Positions 53,213 through 64,000 of a stretch of DNA of 64,000 nt are shown piece after piece. The DNA is taken from positions 2,428,501 to 2,492,500 of the forward strand of contig NZ_CP076134.1 in assembly GCF_018736085.1 (NCBI RefSeq), written 5' to 3'. Position numbers and translations under genes: made by a program. Positions within the stretch are counted from its first letter, which is position 1. Every line of letters starts with the position of its first letter. The DNA comes from Bradyrhizobium sediminis (lineage in GTDB: Bacteria; Pseudomonadota; Alphaproteobacteria; Rhizobiales; Xanthobacteraceae). The notes under the pieces were generated by a model. It did not search any database, was not told the origin of the DNA, and saw only the letters and a list, made by a program, of their open reading frames with translations.

Positions 53213-55210
53213 ATGGCGCCCAAGCCTCCCTCATCGGATGATCGGAACCCTGCTTCCGCTGACGATCCGGTTGCGCCGGAGCGCGACGAAAAGCTGGCGG
53301 CGGACGCCGGGCTTGCGAATCGCCCCGTCGACGACATGGCGGCCAAGCTGCCGGAACCCGATGACGAGATCGAGATAGACGACGATGATGATGAGGATCT
53401 CGTCGTCTTTACCGCCAAGGAAGCCGCCGGCGCGCTGGCAACGATCTATGCGTTCATTCAGCCGTTCCTGAAGAACTACAAGAAAATGCTGGCAATCGTC
53501 AGCTTCGGCGTCGTGGTCGAGACGCTGTTCAACGTCATCATGCCGCTGAGCCTGAAATTCCTGATCGACGATGCGCTCGGCGAGGAGGATTTCCACGCGC
53601 TCTACATCATCCTCGGTGTGCTCGCGGTGGCCGGAATCATCACCTCGATCGTCGCGGTATGGTACGAGCGCTGGGACGCCAGGCTCGCGTCCTCCGTCAT
53701 ATCGGACGTGCGTTCCCGCCTGTTCGAGCACGTGCAGGATTTGCCGGCGTCCTATTTCGCGCGCACCAGGCGCGGTGAAATCTTGTCGCGCTTTTCCATC
53801 GACCTTTCGGCCTTTGAAGGTTCGGTCAAGAGTTTTGCCAACAGCGCGGCGTTGCCGTTCCTGGAACTGATCGCCGGCATCATCCTGATGCTGTTTTTGA
53901 ACTGGCAGCTCGCCGTGGTGTCGCTGCTGGTGTTTCCGATCACGCTGATCGGTCCGCGGATTCTGACGCCGAAAGCGGTGCAGGCGAATTACGAGCAGAA
54001 GCTCCACGAATCCTCGCTGCTCGGCATGGTGCAGGAAAACGTCGCCGCACAGGCGGTGGTCAAGGCATTCAGCCTGCAGCGCCGCACCTTCGGCTGGTTC
54101 ACCATGCGGAACCACGACGTTCGCAACAAGACTGCGTCCGCGGTGTTCCTTTCGACCATGGTCGAGCGTTCGGTCACAATTGCGGTGCTGTTGCTGCACC
54201 TCGTGGTGCTCGCGATCGGCGCCTATCTCGCGACCAAGGGACAGATCACCGTCGGAACCTTCGTGACCTTCGAGAGCGCGTTCTGGGAGGTGTCCTACAA
54301 CATCGCCCACCTCATGCATTTCATTCCGGTGTCGATCCAGTCGGCGGCGGCGGTGCGTCACATTCAGGAACTGCTCGATGAGCCGATCCGCGGCGGTGCC
54401 GACCGCCCGGGCGCACCCGAGCTGCCGCGCATCACCAACGACATCACCTTCGACCGCGTGTCGTTCAAGTATGAAGGCACCGATACGCCGGTGCTCGACA
54501 ATCTCAGTCTCAAGCTCGATGTCGGCAAGACCATCGCCATCGTCGGCCCGAGCGGCTCCGGCAAGAGCACGCTGCTGAACCTGATCCTTCGCCTCTACAC
54601 TCCGGACGAAGGGCGTGTGACCATCGACGGCGTCGATATCCGAAGGGTGACCCGGGAGTCCCTGCGCAAGAGCATGGCAGTGGTATTCCAGGAAAACATG
54701 CTGTTCAACATGTCGATCCGGGAAAACATCCGGCTTGGCAAGGAAGGCGCGACCGACGCGGAGGTCGAGGAGGCGGCGCGCAAGGCCGAAATCCATCGCT
54801 ACATCATGAGCCTGCCTGAGAAATACGATACCCAGGTCGGCGAGCGCGGCGATACCCTGTCGGGCGGGCAGCGCCAGCGCATCGCGATCGCCCGCGCCAT
54901 CGTGCGCGATCCGTCAGTGCTACTGCTCGACGAGGCGACCTCGGCGCTCGACCAGACCACGGAAGCCGCGATCAACAAGACGCTGCTGAAGCTCGCCAAG
55001 GGCCGCACCATGATCTTCTCGACCCACCGGCTGACTTCGGTGGTCGAGATGGACGAGATCATCGTGATCTCCGGCGGCAAGGCGATCGAGCGCGGCTCGC
55101 ACGAACAGCTGCTCGCCGCCAACGGCGTCTATCGAAAGCTGTGGGACGATCAGAGCCACAGGCCGCATCATGCGGCCGATCAGGTTGACGACGATGATGA
55201 TGAGGATTGA
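53213..55210 (+). CDS. ABC exporter (fused membrane and ATPase domains)
   Basis: 665 residues. An acidic N-terminal extension (1-65, with DDDDDED) precedes a type IV exporter domain with six helices (about 85-400) and an ATPase domain. Walker A GPSGSGKST (445-453), signature LSGGQ (549-553), Walker B VLLLDEAT and the STHRLTS His switch are intact. The C-terminus is again acidic (QVDDDDDED). Such half-transporters form homodimers and export lipids, peptides or drugs. Placement between the flavin/methyltransferase fusion and two further enzymes suggests export of a shared product. The start is chosen at MAPKPPSSDD; earlier in-frame codons cross the intergenic repeat. Confidence 0.9.
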   Translation: MAPKPPSSDDRNPASADDPVAPERDEKLAADAGLANRPVDDMAAKLPEPDDEIEIDDDDDEDLVVFTAKEAAGALATIYAFIQPFLKNYKKMLAIVSFGVVVETLFNVIMPLSLKFLIDDALGEEDFHALYIILGVLAVAGIITSIVAVWYERWDARLASSVISDVRSRLFEHVQDLPASYFARTRRGEILSRFSIDLSAFEGSVKSFANSAALPFLELIAGIILMLFLNWQLAVVSLLVFPITLIGPRILTPKAVQANYEQKLHESSLLGMVQENVAAQAVVKAFSLQRRTFGWFTMRNHDVRNKTASAVFLSTMVERSVTIAVLLLHLVVLAIGAYLATKGQITVGTFVTFESAFWEVSYNIAHLMHFIPVSIQSAAAVRHIQELLDEPIRGGADRPGAPELPRITNDITFDRVSFKYEGTDTPVLDNLSLKLDVGKTIAIVGPSGSGKSTLLNLILRLYTPDEGRVTIDGVDIRRVTRESLRKSMAVVFQENMLFNMSIRENIRLGKEGATDAEVEEAARKAEIHRYIMSLPEKYDTQVGERGDTLSGGQRQRIAIARAIVRDPSVLLLDEATSALDQTTEAAINKTLLKLAKGRTMIFSTHRLTSVVEMDEIIVISGGKAIERGSHEQLLAANGVYRKLWDDQSHRPHHAADQVDDDDDED

Positions 55211-55262
55211 GCCGGCGAATGCCGCGAGATCGAGCCGGCGCCGCCGCTAGAATCGACTGACG

Positions 55263-56477
55263 TCAGGACGCGAGACTTCCTTGTTCCGGAGGCGCCGCCG
55301 GCTTCGTAGCCAGACTTCGCGGCATCGATCCGGCCAAAAGCCGCTTTCGGATCGATCGCCATGTGCCCATCGACAATCGTGCGATGAAGCGTGCCCAGCG
55401 CCGGGCGCGCCACGACAGGCCGTTGTCGGTCGACAGCGAACGCAGGTGGTAGGCCTTTGCCAGACACCGCGCCTCGCACGCCGTCTTTTCCGGATCGCTG
55501 TAGAACCCCGCAATCTTCTGGACGTCCATGCCGTCGGTCGCCAGCCATTGCGGGATGTAGACGTTGCACAGGCGCCCAACGTCGGTGAAGACCTTGGTGG
55601 TGCCGGTGCCTGCTGCGGGGCAGGAGGTCGAGAATGCGTCGCCGACCAGCACGATCCCCGGCTGAAGGTAGCCATCGGTGACGAACAGATCGGCGGGCCG
55701 GATCTTGACCGGGCCGCTCACCTTGAAATCACCCATCATGCGCTGCAGGCGCGGCATAAGTGCGCGCATGGTTTCTTCCGGCGCCTGCTTGAACCGCTGC
55801 AGCCACGGGTCGGTCATCTCGCGGTACACCATGAAATTGGCGCGCATCTTGCCGCCGATCGGAAACAGCGAGAGGTAGGCCATCCGCGCGCTCGAGCGCT
55901 TCGGCCAATAGGTCAATGCCGGGAAGCTGAATGCCGCACGGCCAACCGGCTCGACGTCGAAGCCGAGCGTGATCGAATGGCATTCGCTGACGACGCGGCG
56001 CTTGATGCCGAGCGTGTGACGAAGGCCGACATTGAGGCCGTTCGCGAGCACCACCAGCCGCGCCGAGATTTCCTCACCGTTGGACAACACGATTTTCTGC
56101 CGCTCCGGGCCGTTGGCAATGCTGGAGGCCTTGGCGTGGATCGTCGTGACGCCTTGCGGAATCTGCGCGCGCACGGTGTTGACCAGGGTGTCGTACATGA
56201 TGCCGTGCTGGTCGCTGGCTTTGCGGGCGACGACGTAGCCGAAGCGCGCTTCCCACACTTCGCCGTCGAGCGTGGTCGCCCGCAAGGTCGCATCCGCAAG
56301 ACCGGTCTTGCGCAGCAGACCGAGCTGCTCGCCGCCGAGTTTTTCGCAGCGCAGTTCGGGCGGATAGACGGTGTGGGGGTCGATCAGGACCGCCGGGATA
56401 CCCGCGCGTCCGAGCATCGCCGCGGCCGTGGAGCCGGAGAGACCGCCACCGACGATTGCAACATCCGTGTACCGCAT
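55263..56477 (-). CDS. FAD-dependent oxidoreductase (geranylgeranyl reductase/monooxygenase-like)
   Basis: 404 residues. ADP-binding motif VAIVGGGLSGSTAAAML (6-22) with acidic LIDPH after strand 2, and the second FAD motif GIVLVGDAFSTSCPAAGTGT near 290-310, place it with flavin monooxygenases, halogenases and geranylgeranyl reductases. No halogenase WxWxIP motif is evident. Converges with the ABC exporter and diverges from a CelD-like acyltransferase. The substrate is unknown. The start MRYTDVAIVGG is chosen because upstream residues are not family-like. Confidence 0.83.
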   Translation of the reverse strand: MRYTDVAIVGGGLSGSTAAAMLGRAGIPAVLIDPHTVYPPELRCEKLGGEQLGLLRKTGLADATLRATTLDGEVWEARFGYVVARKASDQHGIMYDTLVNTVRAQIPQGVTTIHAKASSIANGPERQKIVLSNGEEISARLVVLANGLNVGLRHTLGIKRRVVSECHSITLGFDVEPVGRAAFSFPALTYWPKRSSARMAYLSLFPIGGKMRANFMVYREMTDPWLQRFKQAPEETMRALMPRLQRMMGDFKVSGPVKIRPADLFVTDGYLQPGIVLVGDAFSTSCPAAGTGTTKVFTDVGRLCNVYIPQWLATDGMDVQKIAGFYSDPEKTACEARCLAKAYHLRSLSTDNGLSWRARRWARFIARLSMGTWRSIRKRLLAGSMPRSLATKPAAPPEQGSLAS

Positions 56478-56638
56478 GCATCTGCCCCGGATCCGAAGGC
56501 CCATCCATGCGCCGCAAAAGGCAAACAAAGCCTGAAAGAAAAGGCCCGAATAGGCGTGGTACCGGTTCCCGACTTAACTCAAAAGCAATCAGGGGCGAAC
56601 AAGATCGCGCCGGCGCAGCCCCTCGAAGCATTGGTCCG

Positions 56639-57775
56639 ATGATTTCGGTAACGATTGATTCACCTAACCCTGACATCGGCCCGCAGTGGGACGATCTCGT
56701 CCCGCGTGCGAACTCGAACGTCTTCATGAACCCCGCCGCGTTGACGGCGGCTGCCGAGCTGAACTTCGCCAGGATCCAGGTGTTGCTGGCCTGGGAGGAG
56801 GGCGGAGGCGAGCGCAAGCTGGTTGGCGTCTGGGCGCTGCAATCGCGCCGGCCCGTGCCGTTCTGGCCCATGCTGCTCGAAGCGCTGCCGTACAATTACG
56901 CCTTCCTTTCCAGCCCCGTCGTCGATCCCGTCTGCGTCGACGAGGTGATTGCGGCATTCTTCGCGGCGATCGAGAAAAGCCCGTCGTTGCCGAAGGTGCT
57001 CAGCCTGCAATCGCTGGACGCGGAGTGTCCGAGTTATCCCGCAATATCAAGGGAACTGGCCAGGCGCGGCATCGAGCCCCTGATGCTTTCGGAAGATGCC
57101 CGGCCTTTCGTGACCCGGGAGTTCGGCGTCAAGCGATCCGGCTCCACGCGCAAGAAGCTGCGGCAGGAGTGGAAGAGATTGTCGGCGCTTGGCACCGTCG
57201 ACGTCGTGAACGATCGAACGCTCGATGGCGCGCGGCAGGCCTTCGAAAGCTTTCTCGTGCTGGAAAAGGCCAGCTGGAAAGGCGACCGGGGCACCGCGCT
57301 GTTGTCCGATCCCCGCGACGCCGCCTTCGTCCGCCGGCTGTTTCAAGATCTCGCGGCGCAAGGCAACGCTTCGGTCGCGCTGCTGCGCGTCAATGGCGAG
57401 CCGATTTCCGCCCAGGTGCTGATGTATTGCGGCGCCACGGCCTATACTTGGAAAACCGCGTTCGACGCCCATTACGGCAAGTATTCGCCGGGCGCGCTGC
57501 TGATCGACAAGATTACCGACGAACTCTTCGCCGGGCCGGATATCACGGCGATCAATTCCTGCGCCATTGAAGCAAGCTTCATGGGACAATTGTGGGCCGG
57601 GCGGCGCGTGGTGGTCGATATGCTCCTGGACATCGGCCCGGGCAAATCGCTCGGCTACCGAATGGAGGCAGGCCGGCAACTCGGATATCAGCATCTGCGG
57701 AGCCTGCGGGACCGGTTGCGGCGCTGGCTTTCGCCGGGAACTCCGAAGAAACCGGCCATGGCCGCGCCGCATTGA
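56639..57775 (+). CDS. GNAT family N-acetyltransferase, CelD/BcsL type
   Basis: 378 residues resembling BioF2-like/CelD acyltransferases (Acetyltransf_6), with double GNAT fold. The characteristic C-terminal stretch LLRVNGEPISAQVLMYCG, AYTWKTAFDAHYGKYSPGALL and the SRKKLRQ-like helix (GSTRKKLRQEWKRL) are visible. Related proteins act in polysaccharide or lipid modification. It is the last gene of the cluster before the str operon. The ATG at MISVTIDSP is preferred because upstream codons lie in the divergent promoter region. Confidence 0.82.
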   Translation: MISVTIDSPNPDIGPQWDDLVPRANSNVFMNPAALTAAAELNFARIQVLLAWEEGGGERKLVGVWALQSRRPVPFWPMLLEALPYNYAFLSSPVVDPVCVDEVIAAFFAAIEKSPSLPKVLSLQSLDAECPSYPAISRELARRGIEPLMLSEDARPFVTREFGVKRSGSTRKKLRQEWKRLSALGTVDVVNDRTLDGARQAFESFLVLEKASWKGDRGTALLSDPRDAAFVRRLFQDLAAQGNASVALLRVNGEPISAQVLMYCGATAYTWKTAFDAHYGKYSPGALLIDKITDELFAGPDITAINSCAIEASFMGQLWAGRRVVVDMLLDIGPGKSLGYRMEAGRQLGYQHLRSLRDRLRRWLSPGTPKKPAMAAPH

Positions 57776-58409
57776 GGGCAGGAACGCTATATTACCCGGA
57801 TAATATCTAGTTTCGACCGATTTCTGTGCGATTGCGCCCGGGCTCGCGGAGGAGGGCGCCCGGATGGCCGCGAGAGATTCGCCCTATCAGGGACCCTGGA
57901 CAGCGATTCCGGCGCGCGTTGAAATGCGCTCGCATGCCGATTATGCAGATGGCAGAGGCGTTTCTTTCGCTGTCGTTTCGCCTTGACTTGGCTATCCACC
58001 GCCGATAAAACCCGCGCACTTAACGACAGGCGGTGAGCGACGCCAGAGTCGGAACGGATTACCCACTCAATCCTTCGGGAACGGGCCGGGCACCAACCTC
58101 GACGAATGCCGCTCAAACGCTGTCGATTATAGCTAGGCACTGCCAGGACGATCTTGGTTCTCTAGAGCAAGTCCTCTTGAGATTGATTTCGGATGCATGA
58201 CCTCGGTAGCCGACTGAGCAGCGCGAGCTGATCGGTTACGACCGCGGTCCTCTGTGGCGTCGAAGCGCTTTCCGCTCAGCAATGAGCAGTTGGCGCGATT
58301 TCGCTTTGCGCGGTTGTTTCCGCGTGGTGCGGCCGGACGGGACCGGATGTCCCGAATGAATTTGCGGAGCCAACCATGGTTTCGCGCGAACTAAAGGGTG
58401 AAGGCTGAC
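57776..58409. other. str operon upstream region
   Basis: About 630 bases with no gene. TTGACT (57983-57988) and TAAAAC (58006-58011) are spaced by 17 bases, a candidate promoter for rpsL-rpsG-fusA-tuf about 400 bases upstream of rpsL. No other element is clear. Confidence 0.4.
57983..58011 (+). promoter_or_regulatory. Candidate sigma70 promoter for the str operon
   Basis: A near-consensus TTGACT -35 with 17-base spacing to TAAAAC. The long untranslated leader this implies is unusual, so a closer promoter may exist. Confidence 0.4.
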
Positions 58410-58781
58410 ATGCCGACGATCAACCAGCTGATCGCAAGTCCGCGGACGGTACAGAAGTCGCGCAAGAAGGTGCCCGCGCTGCAGCAGTCGCCGCAGAAGC
58501 GCGGCGTTTGCACGCGCGTCTACACCACGACCCCGAAGAAGCCGAACTCGGCGCTTCGTAAGGTCGCCAAGGTGCGCCTGACCAACGGCTTCGAGGTCAT
58601 CGGCTACATCCCGGGTGAAGGCCATAACCTTCAGGAACACTCGGTGGTCATGATCCGCGGCGGCCGCGTCAAGGATTTGCCCGGCGTGCGCTACCACATT
58701 CTCCGCGGCGTCCTCGATACCCAGGGCGTCAAGAACCGTAAGCAGCGTCGTTCGAAGTACGGCGCGAAGCGTCCGAAATAA
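58410..58781 (+). CDS. rpsL: 30S ribosomal protein S12
   Basis: 123 residues. S12 sits at the decoding centre. [13 protein letters not shown] and [13 protein letters not shown] contain wild-type lysines at both classic streptomycin positions, so no resistance change is visible. The Asp before LPG is the usual methylthiolation site. First gene of the str operon. Confidence 0.98.
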   Translation: MPTINQLIASPRTVQKSRKKVPALQQSPQKRGVCTRVYTTTPKKPNSALRKVAKVRLTNGFEVIGYIPGEGHNLQEHSVVMIRGGRVKDLPGVRYHILRGVLDTQGVKNRKQRRSKYGAKRPK

Positions 58782-59267
<486 letters not shown>

Positions 59268-59298
59268 CGGCGAAACAACGGATTTTAAGGAACACCCC

Positions 59299-61371
<2,073 letters not shown>

Positions 61372-61410
61372 TTGTCGTTGACGGCAGTTAACGACTGAAC
61401 GGAGAGTCAA

Positions 61411-62601
<1,191 letters not shown>

Positions 62602-62603
62602 GC

Positions 62604-62668
62604 GAATAGGGAATGGCGAATAGCGAATGGTCTAAGTCCACTCGCTATTCGCTACTCGCCACTCGCTA
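62604..62668. repeat. Inverted repeat between tuf and rpsJ
   Basis: GCGAATAGGGAATGGCGAAT with AGCGAATGG on one side and CCACTCGCTATTCGCTACTC with GCC on the other form an imperfect hairpin made of short GCGAATAG/CTATTCGC units. It could adjust readthrough into the S10 operon. Confidence 0.75.
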
Positions 62669-62689
62669 CGACAAAGAAAGACATCGGCA

Positions 62690-62998
62690 ATGAACGGCCA
62701 GAATATCCGCATCCGTCTCAAGGCGTTCGACCATCGAATTCTCGATTCGTCGACGCGTGAGATCGTGAACACGGCGAAACGGACCGGTGCTCAGGTTCGC
62801 GGACCCATTCCGCTGCCCACCCGCATCGAGAAGTTCACCGTCAACCGTTCGCCGCACGTCGACAAGAAGAGCCGCGAGCAATTCGAGATGCGCACGCACA
62901 AGCGTCTTCTCGACATTGTCGATCCGACCCCGCAGACCGTCGATGCTTTGATGAAGCTCGATCTGGCCGCCGGCGTCGACGTCGAAATCAAGCTCTAA
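62690..62998 (+). CDS. rpsJ: 30S ribosomal protein S10 / NusE
   Basis: 102 residues. S10 is a head protein and, as NusE, links ribosome and Nus[20 protein letters not shown] start and the [20 protein letters not shown] end are conserved. First gene of the S10 operon; the operon continues with rplC after 53 bases. Confidence 0.98.
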   Translation: MNGQNIRIRLKAFDHRILDSSTREIVNTAKRTGAQVRGPIPLPTRIEKFTVNRSPHVDKKSREQFEMRTHKRLLDIVDPTPQTVDALMKLDLAAGVDVEIKL

Positions 62999-63051
62999 GG
63001 TTTTTGGATCCCGTCCGAAGTTAGCGGACAGAAAGAACAGGAAGCACGCCG

Positions 63052-63774
63052 ATGCGCTCCGGAGTGATCGCACAAAAGGTCGGGATGACGCGGGTCTTTA
63101 CGGAGACCGGCGAACATATCCCTGTGACCGTGCTGAAGCTGGGCAACTGCCAGGTGTTGGGCCACCGCACGACCGAGAAGAACGGTTATGTCGCGTTGCA
63201 GCTCGGCTCGGGCACCCGCAAGACGGTCTATCTGCCGAAGGCGGAGCGCGGCCAGTTCGCGGTCGCCAAGGTCGAGCCCAAGCGAAAAGTCACCGAGTTC
63301 CGCGTGTCGCAGGACGCGCTGATCCCGGTCGGCGCCGAGATTCAGGCGGACCATTTCGTGGTCGGCCAGTTCGTCGACGTCACCGGCACCTCGGTCGGCA
63401 AGGGTTTCGCCGGCGGCATGAAGCGCTGGAATTTCGGCGGCTTGCGCGCCACCCACGGTGTCTCGGTTTCGCATCGTTCGATCGGTTCGACCGGCGGACG
63501 CCAGGATCCCGGCAAGACCTTCAAGAACAAGAAGATGCCCGGCCACATGGGCGTCGATCGTATCACTACGCTTAATCTGCGCGTTGTGCAGACCGACGTC
63601 GAGCGCGGCCTGATCCTCGTCGAGGGCGCCGTTCCCGGCTCCAAGGGCGGATGGATCGCGGTGCGCGATGCCGTGAAGAAGCCGCTGCCGAAGGATGCTC
63701 CGAAGCCCGGCAAGTTCAAGGTCGTGGGCGGCGAGCAGGCTGCGGAAGCGCCGGCCGAGCAGGAGGGCGTGTGA
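63052..63774 (+). CDS. rplC: 50S ribosomal protein L3
   Basis: 240 residues, including the C-terminal extension common in alphaproteobacteria ([17 protein letters not shown]). L3 shapes the peptidyl-transferase region. [19 protein letters not shown] and KKMPGHMG contain the Gln region methylated by PrmB in E. coli. Its stop is followed one base later by the rplD ATG. Confidence 0.97.
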   Translation: MRSGVIAQKVGMTRVFTETGEHIPVTVLKLGNCQVLGHRTTEKNGYVALQLGSGTRKTVYLPKAERGQFAVAKVEPKRKVTEFRVSQDALIPVGAEIQADHFVVGQFVDVTGTSVGKGFAGGMKRWNFGGLRATHGVSVSHRSIGSTGGRQDPGKTFKNKKMPGHMGVDRITTLNLRVVQTDVERGLILVEGAVPGSKGGWIAVRDAVKKPLPKDAPKPGKFKVVGGEQAAEAPAEQEGV

Positions 63775-63775
63775 G

Positions 63776-64000
63776 ATGGAATTGAAAGTCACAACGCTTG
63801 AAGGCAAGGCGGCTGGTTCGGTTCAGCTGTCGGACGAGATCTTCGGTCTCGAGCCGCGCAAGGACATCATCCAGCGCTGTGTGCAGTGGCAGCTCAACAA
63901 GCGGCAGGCCGGCACCCACAAGGCCCAGGGCCGCGCCGACGTCTGGCGCACCGGCAAGAAGATGTACAAGCAGAAGGGCACCGGCGGTGCCCGTCACGGC
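63776..64000 (+). CDS. rplD: 50S ribosomal protein L4 (3' partial)
   Basis: The first 75 codons, cut by the window end. [20 protein letters not shown] and a [20 protein letters not shown] segment identify L4, which lines the exit tunnel and in some bacteria represses the S10 operon. Confidence 0.96.
   Translation, partial: MELKVTTLEGKAAGSVQLSDEIFGLEPRKDIIQRCVQWQLNKRQAGTHKAQGRADVWRTGKKMYKQKGTGGARHG

Noticed and set aside
58410..58781. Streptomycin-resistance allele of rpsL
   Set aside because: Both lysine positions tied to resistance are wild type (TPKKPNS and GRVKDLPG).

Overview
The window looks like chromosomal DNA of a Bradyrhizobium-type alphaproteobacterium (Nitrobacteraceae). The evidence is the high GC content with strong third-position GC bias, ribosomal and RNA polymerase proteins of alphaproteobacterial type, GTG/TTG starts, many fatty acid/CoA genes, and several families of Bradyrhizobium-like intergenic palindromes. 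This assignment comes from recognition only; no database search was possible.

Layout. 1-4 kb: a frameshifted zinc-ribbon gene, tRNA-Thr, and a dienelactone-hydrolase gene duplicated as a damaged second copy on the far side of a truncated IS5-type transposase and an alpha/beta hydrolase. 4-9.5 kb: a Ni/Co-transporter-like protein, two small exported proteins, rlmB, tRNA-Tyr, an FkbM methyltransferase, a YCII protein and small ORFs. About 9.54-9.74 kb on the minus strand is a compact unit with promoter, consensus Shine-Dalgarno, mini-ORF and terminator; its SD and start codon can fold into a hairpin. 9.85-18.8 kb: tRNA-Gly, a CaiB/BaiF CoA-transferase, an autotransporter and bioB enclosed by 102-bp direct repeats, then MaoC and alcohol dehydrogenase genes divergent from a TetR regulator, and a second TetR gene. 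19-26.7 kb: acyl-CoA dehydrogenase plus phosphotransferase (ACAD10/11-like pair), an EamA permease, two SDRs, a histidine phosphatase and an EstB-like serine hydrolase.

26.8-30.9 kb: tRNA-Trp, an OpgC membrane protein, then secE-nusG-rplK-rplA ending at a strong terminator. 31-40.2 kb is an accessory block between rplA and rplJ, which are normally adjacent. It holds a broken 2-hydroxyacid dehydrogenase, a trimeric autotransporter gene split by an intact IS1202/ISNCY-like element with a perfect 16-bp target duplication, a translationally coupled membrane partner gene, two AraC regulators, an OmpA-family protein, and degenerate scrambled copies of the block's own gene ends. 40.6-50.8 kb: rplJ, rplL, rpoB, rpoC and a terminator.

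51-57.8 kb lies between rpoC and the str operon. It encodes an FAD oxidoreductase-methyltransferase fusion, an ABC exporter with acidic tails, an FAD-dependent oxidoreductase and a CelD-like GNAT protein, possibly one uncharacterised pathway. 58.4-64 kb: rpsL-rpsG-fusA-tuf followed by rpsJ-rplC-rplD, the last running off the window.

The housekeeping backbone is conserved. The unusual content sits in the 31-40 kb insertion, the repeat-flanked autotransporter/bioB segment, the rpoC-rpsL cluster and the small structured transcript near 9.6 kb.
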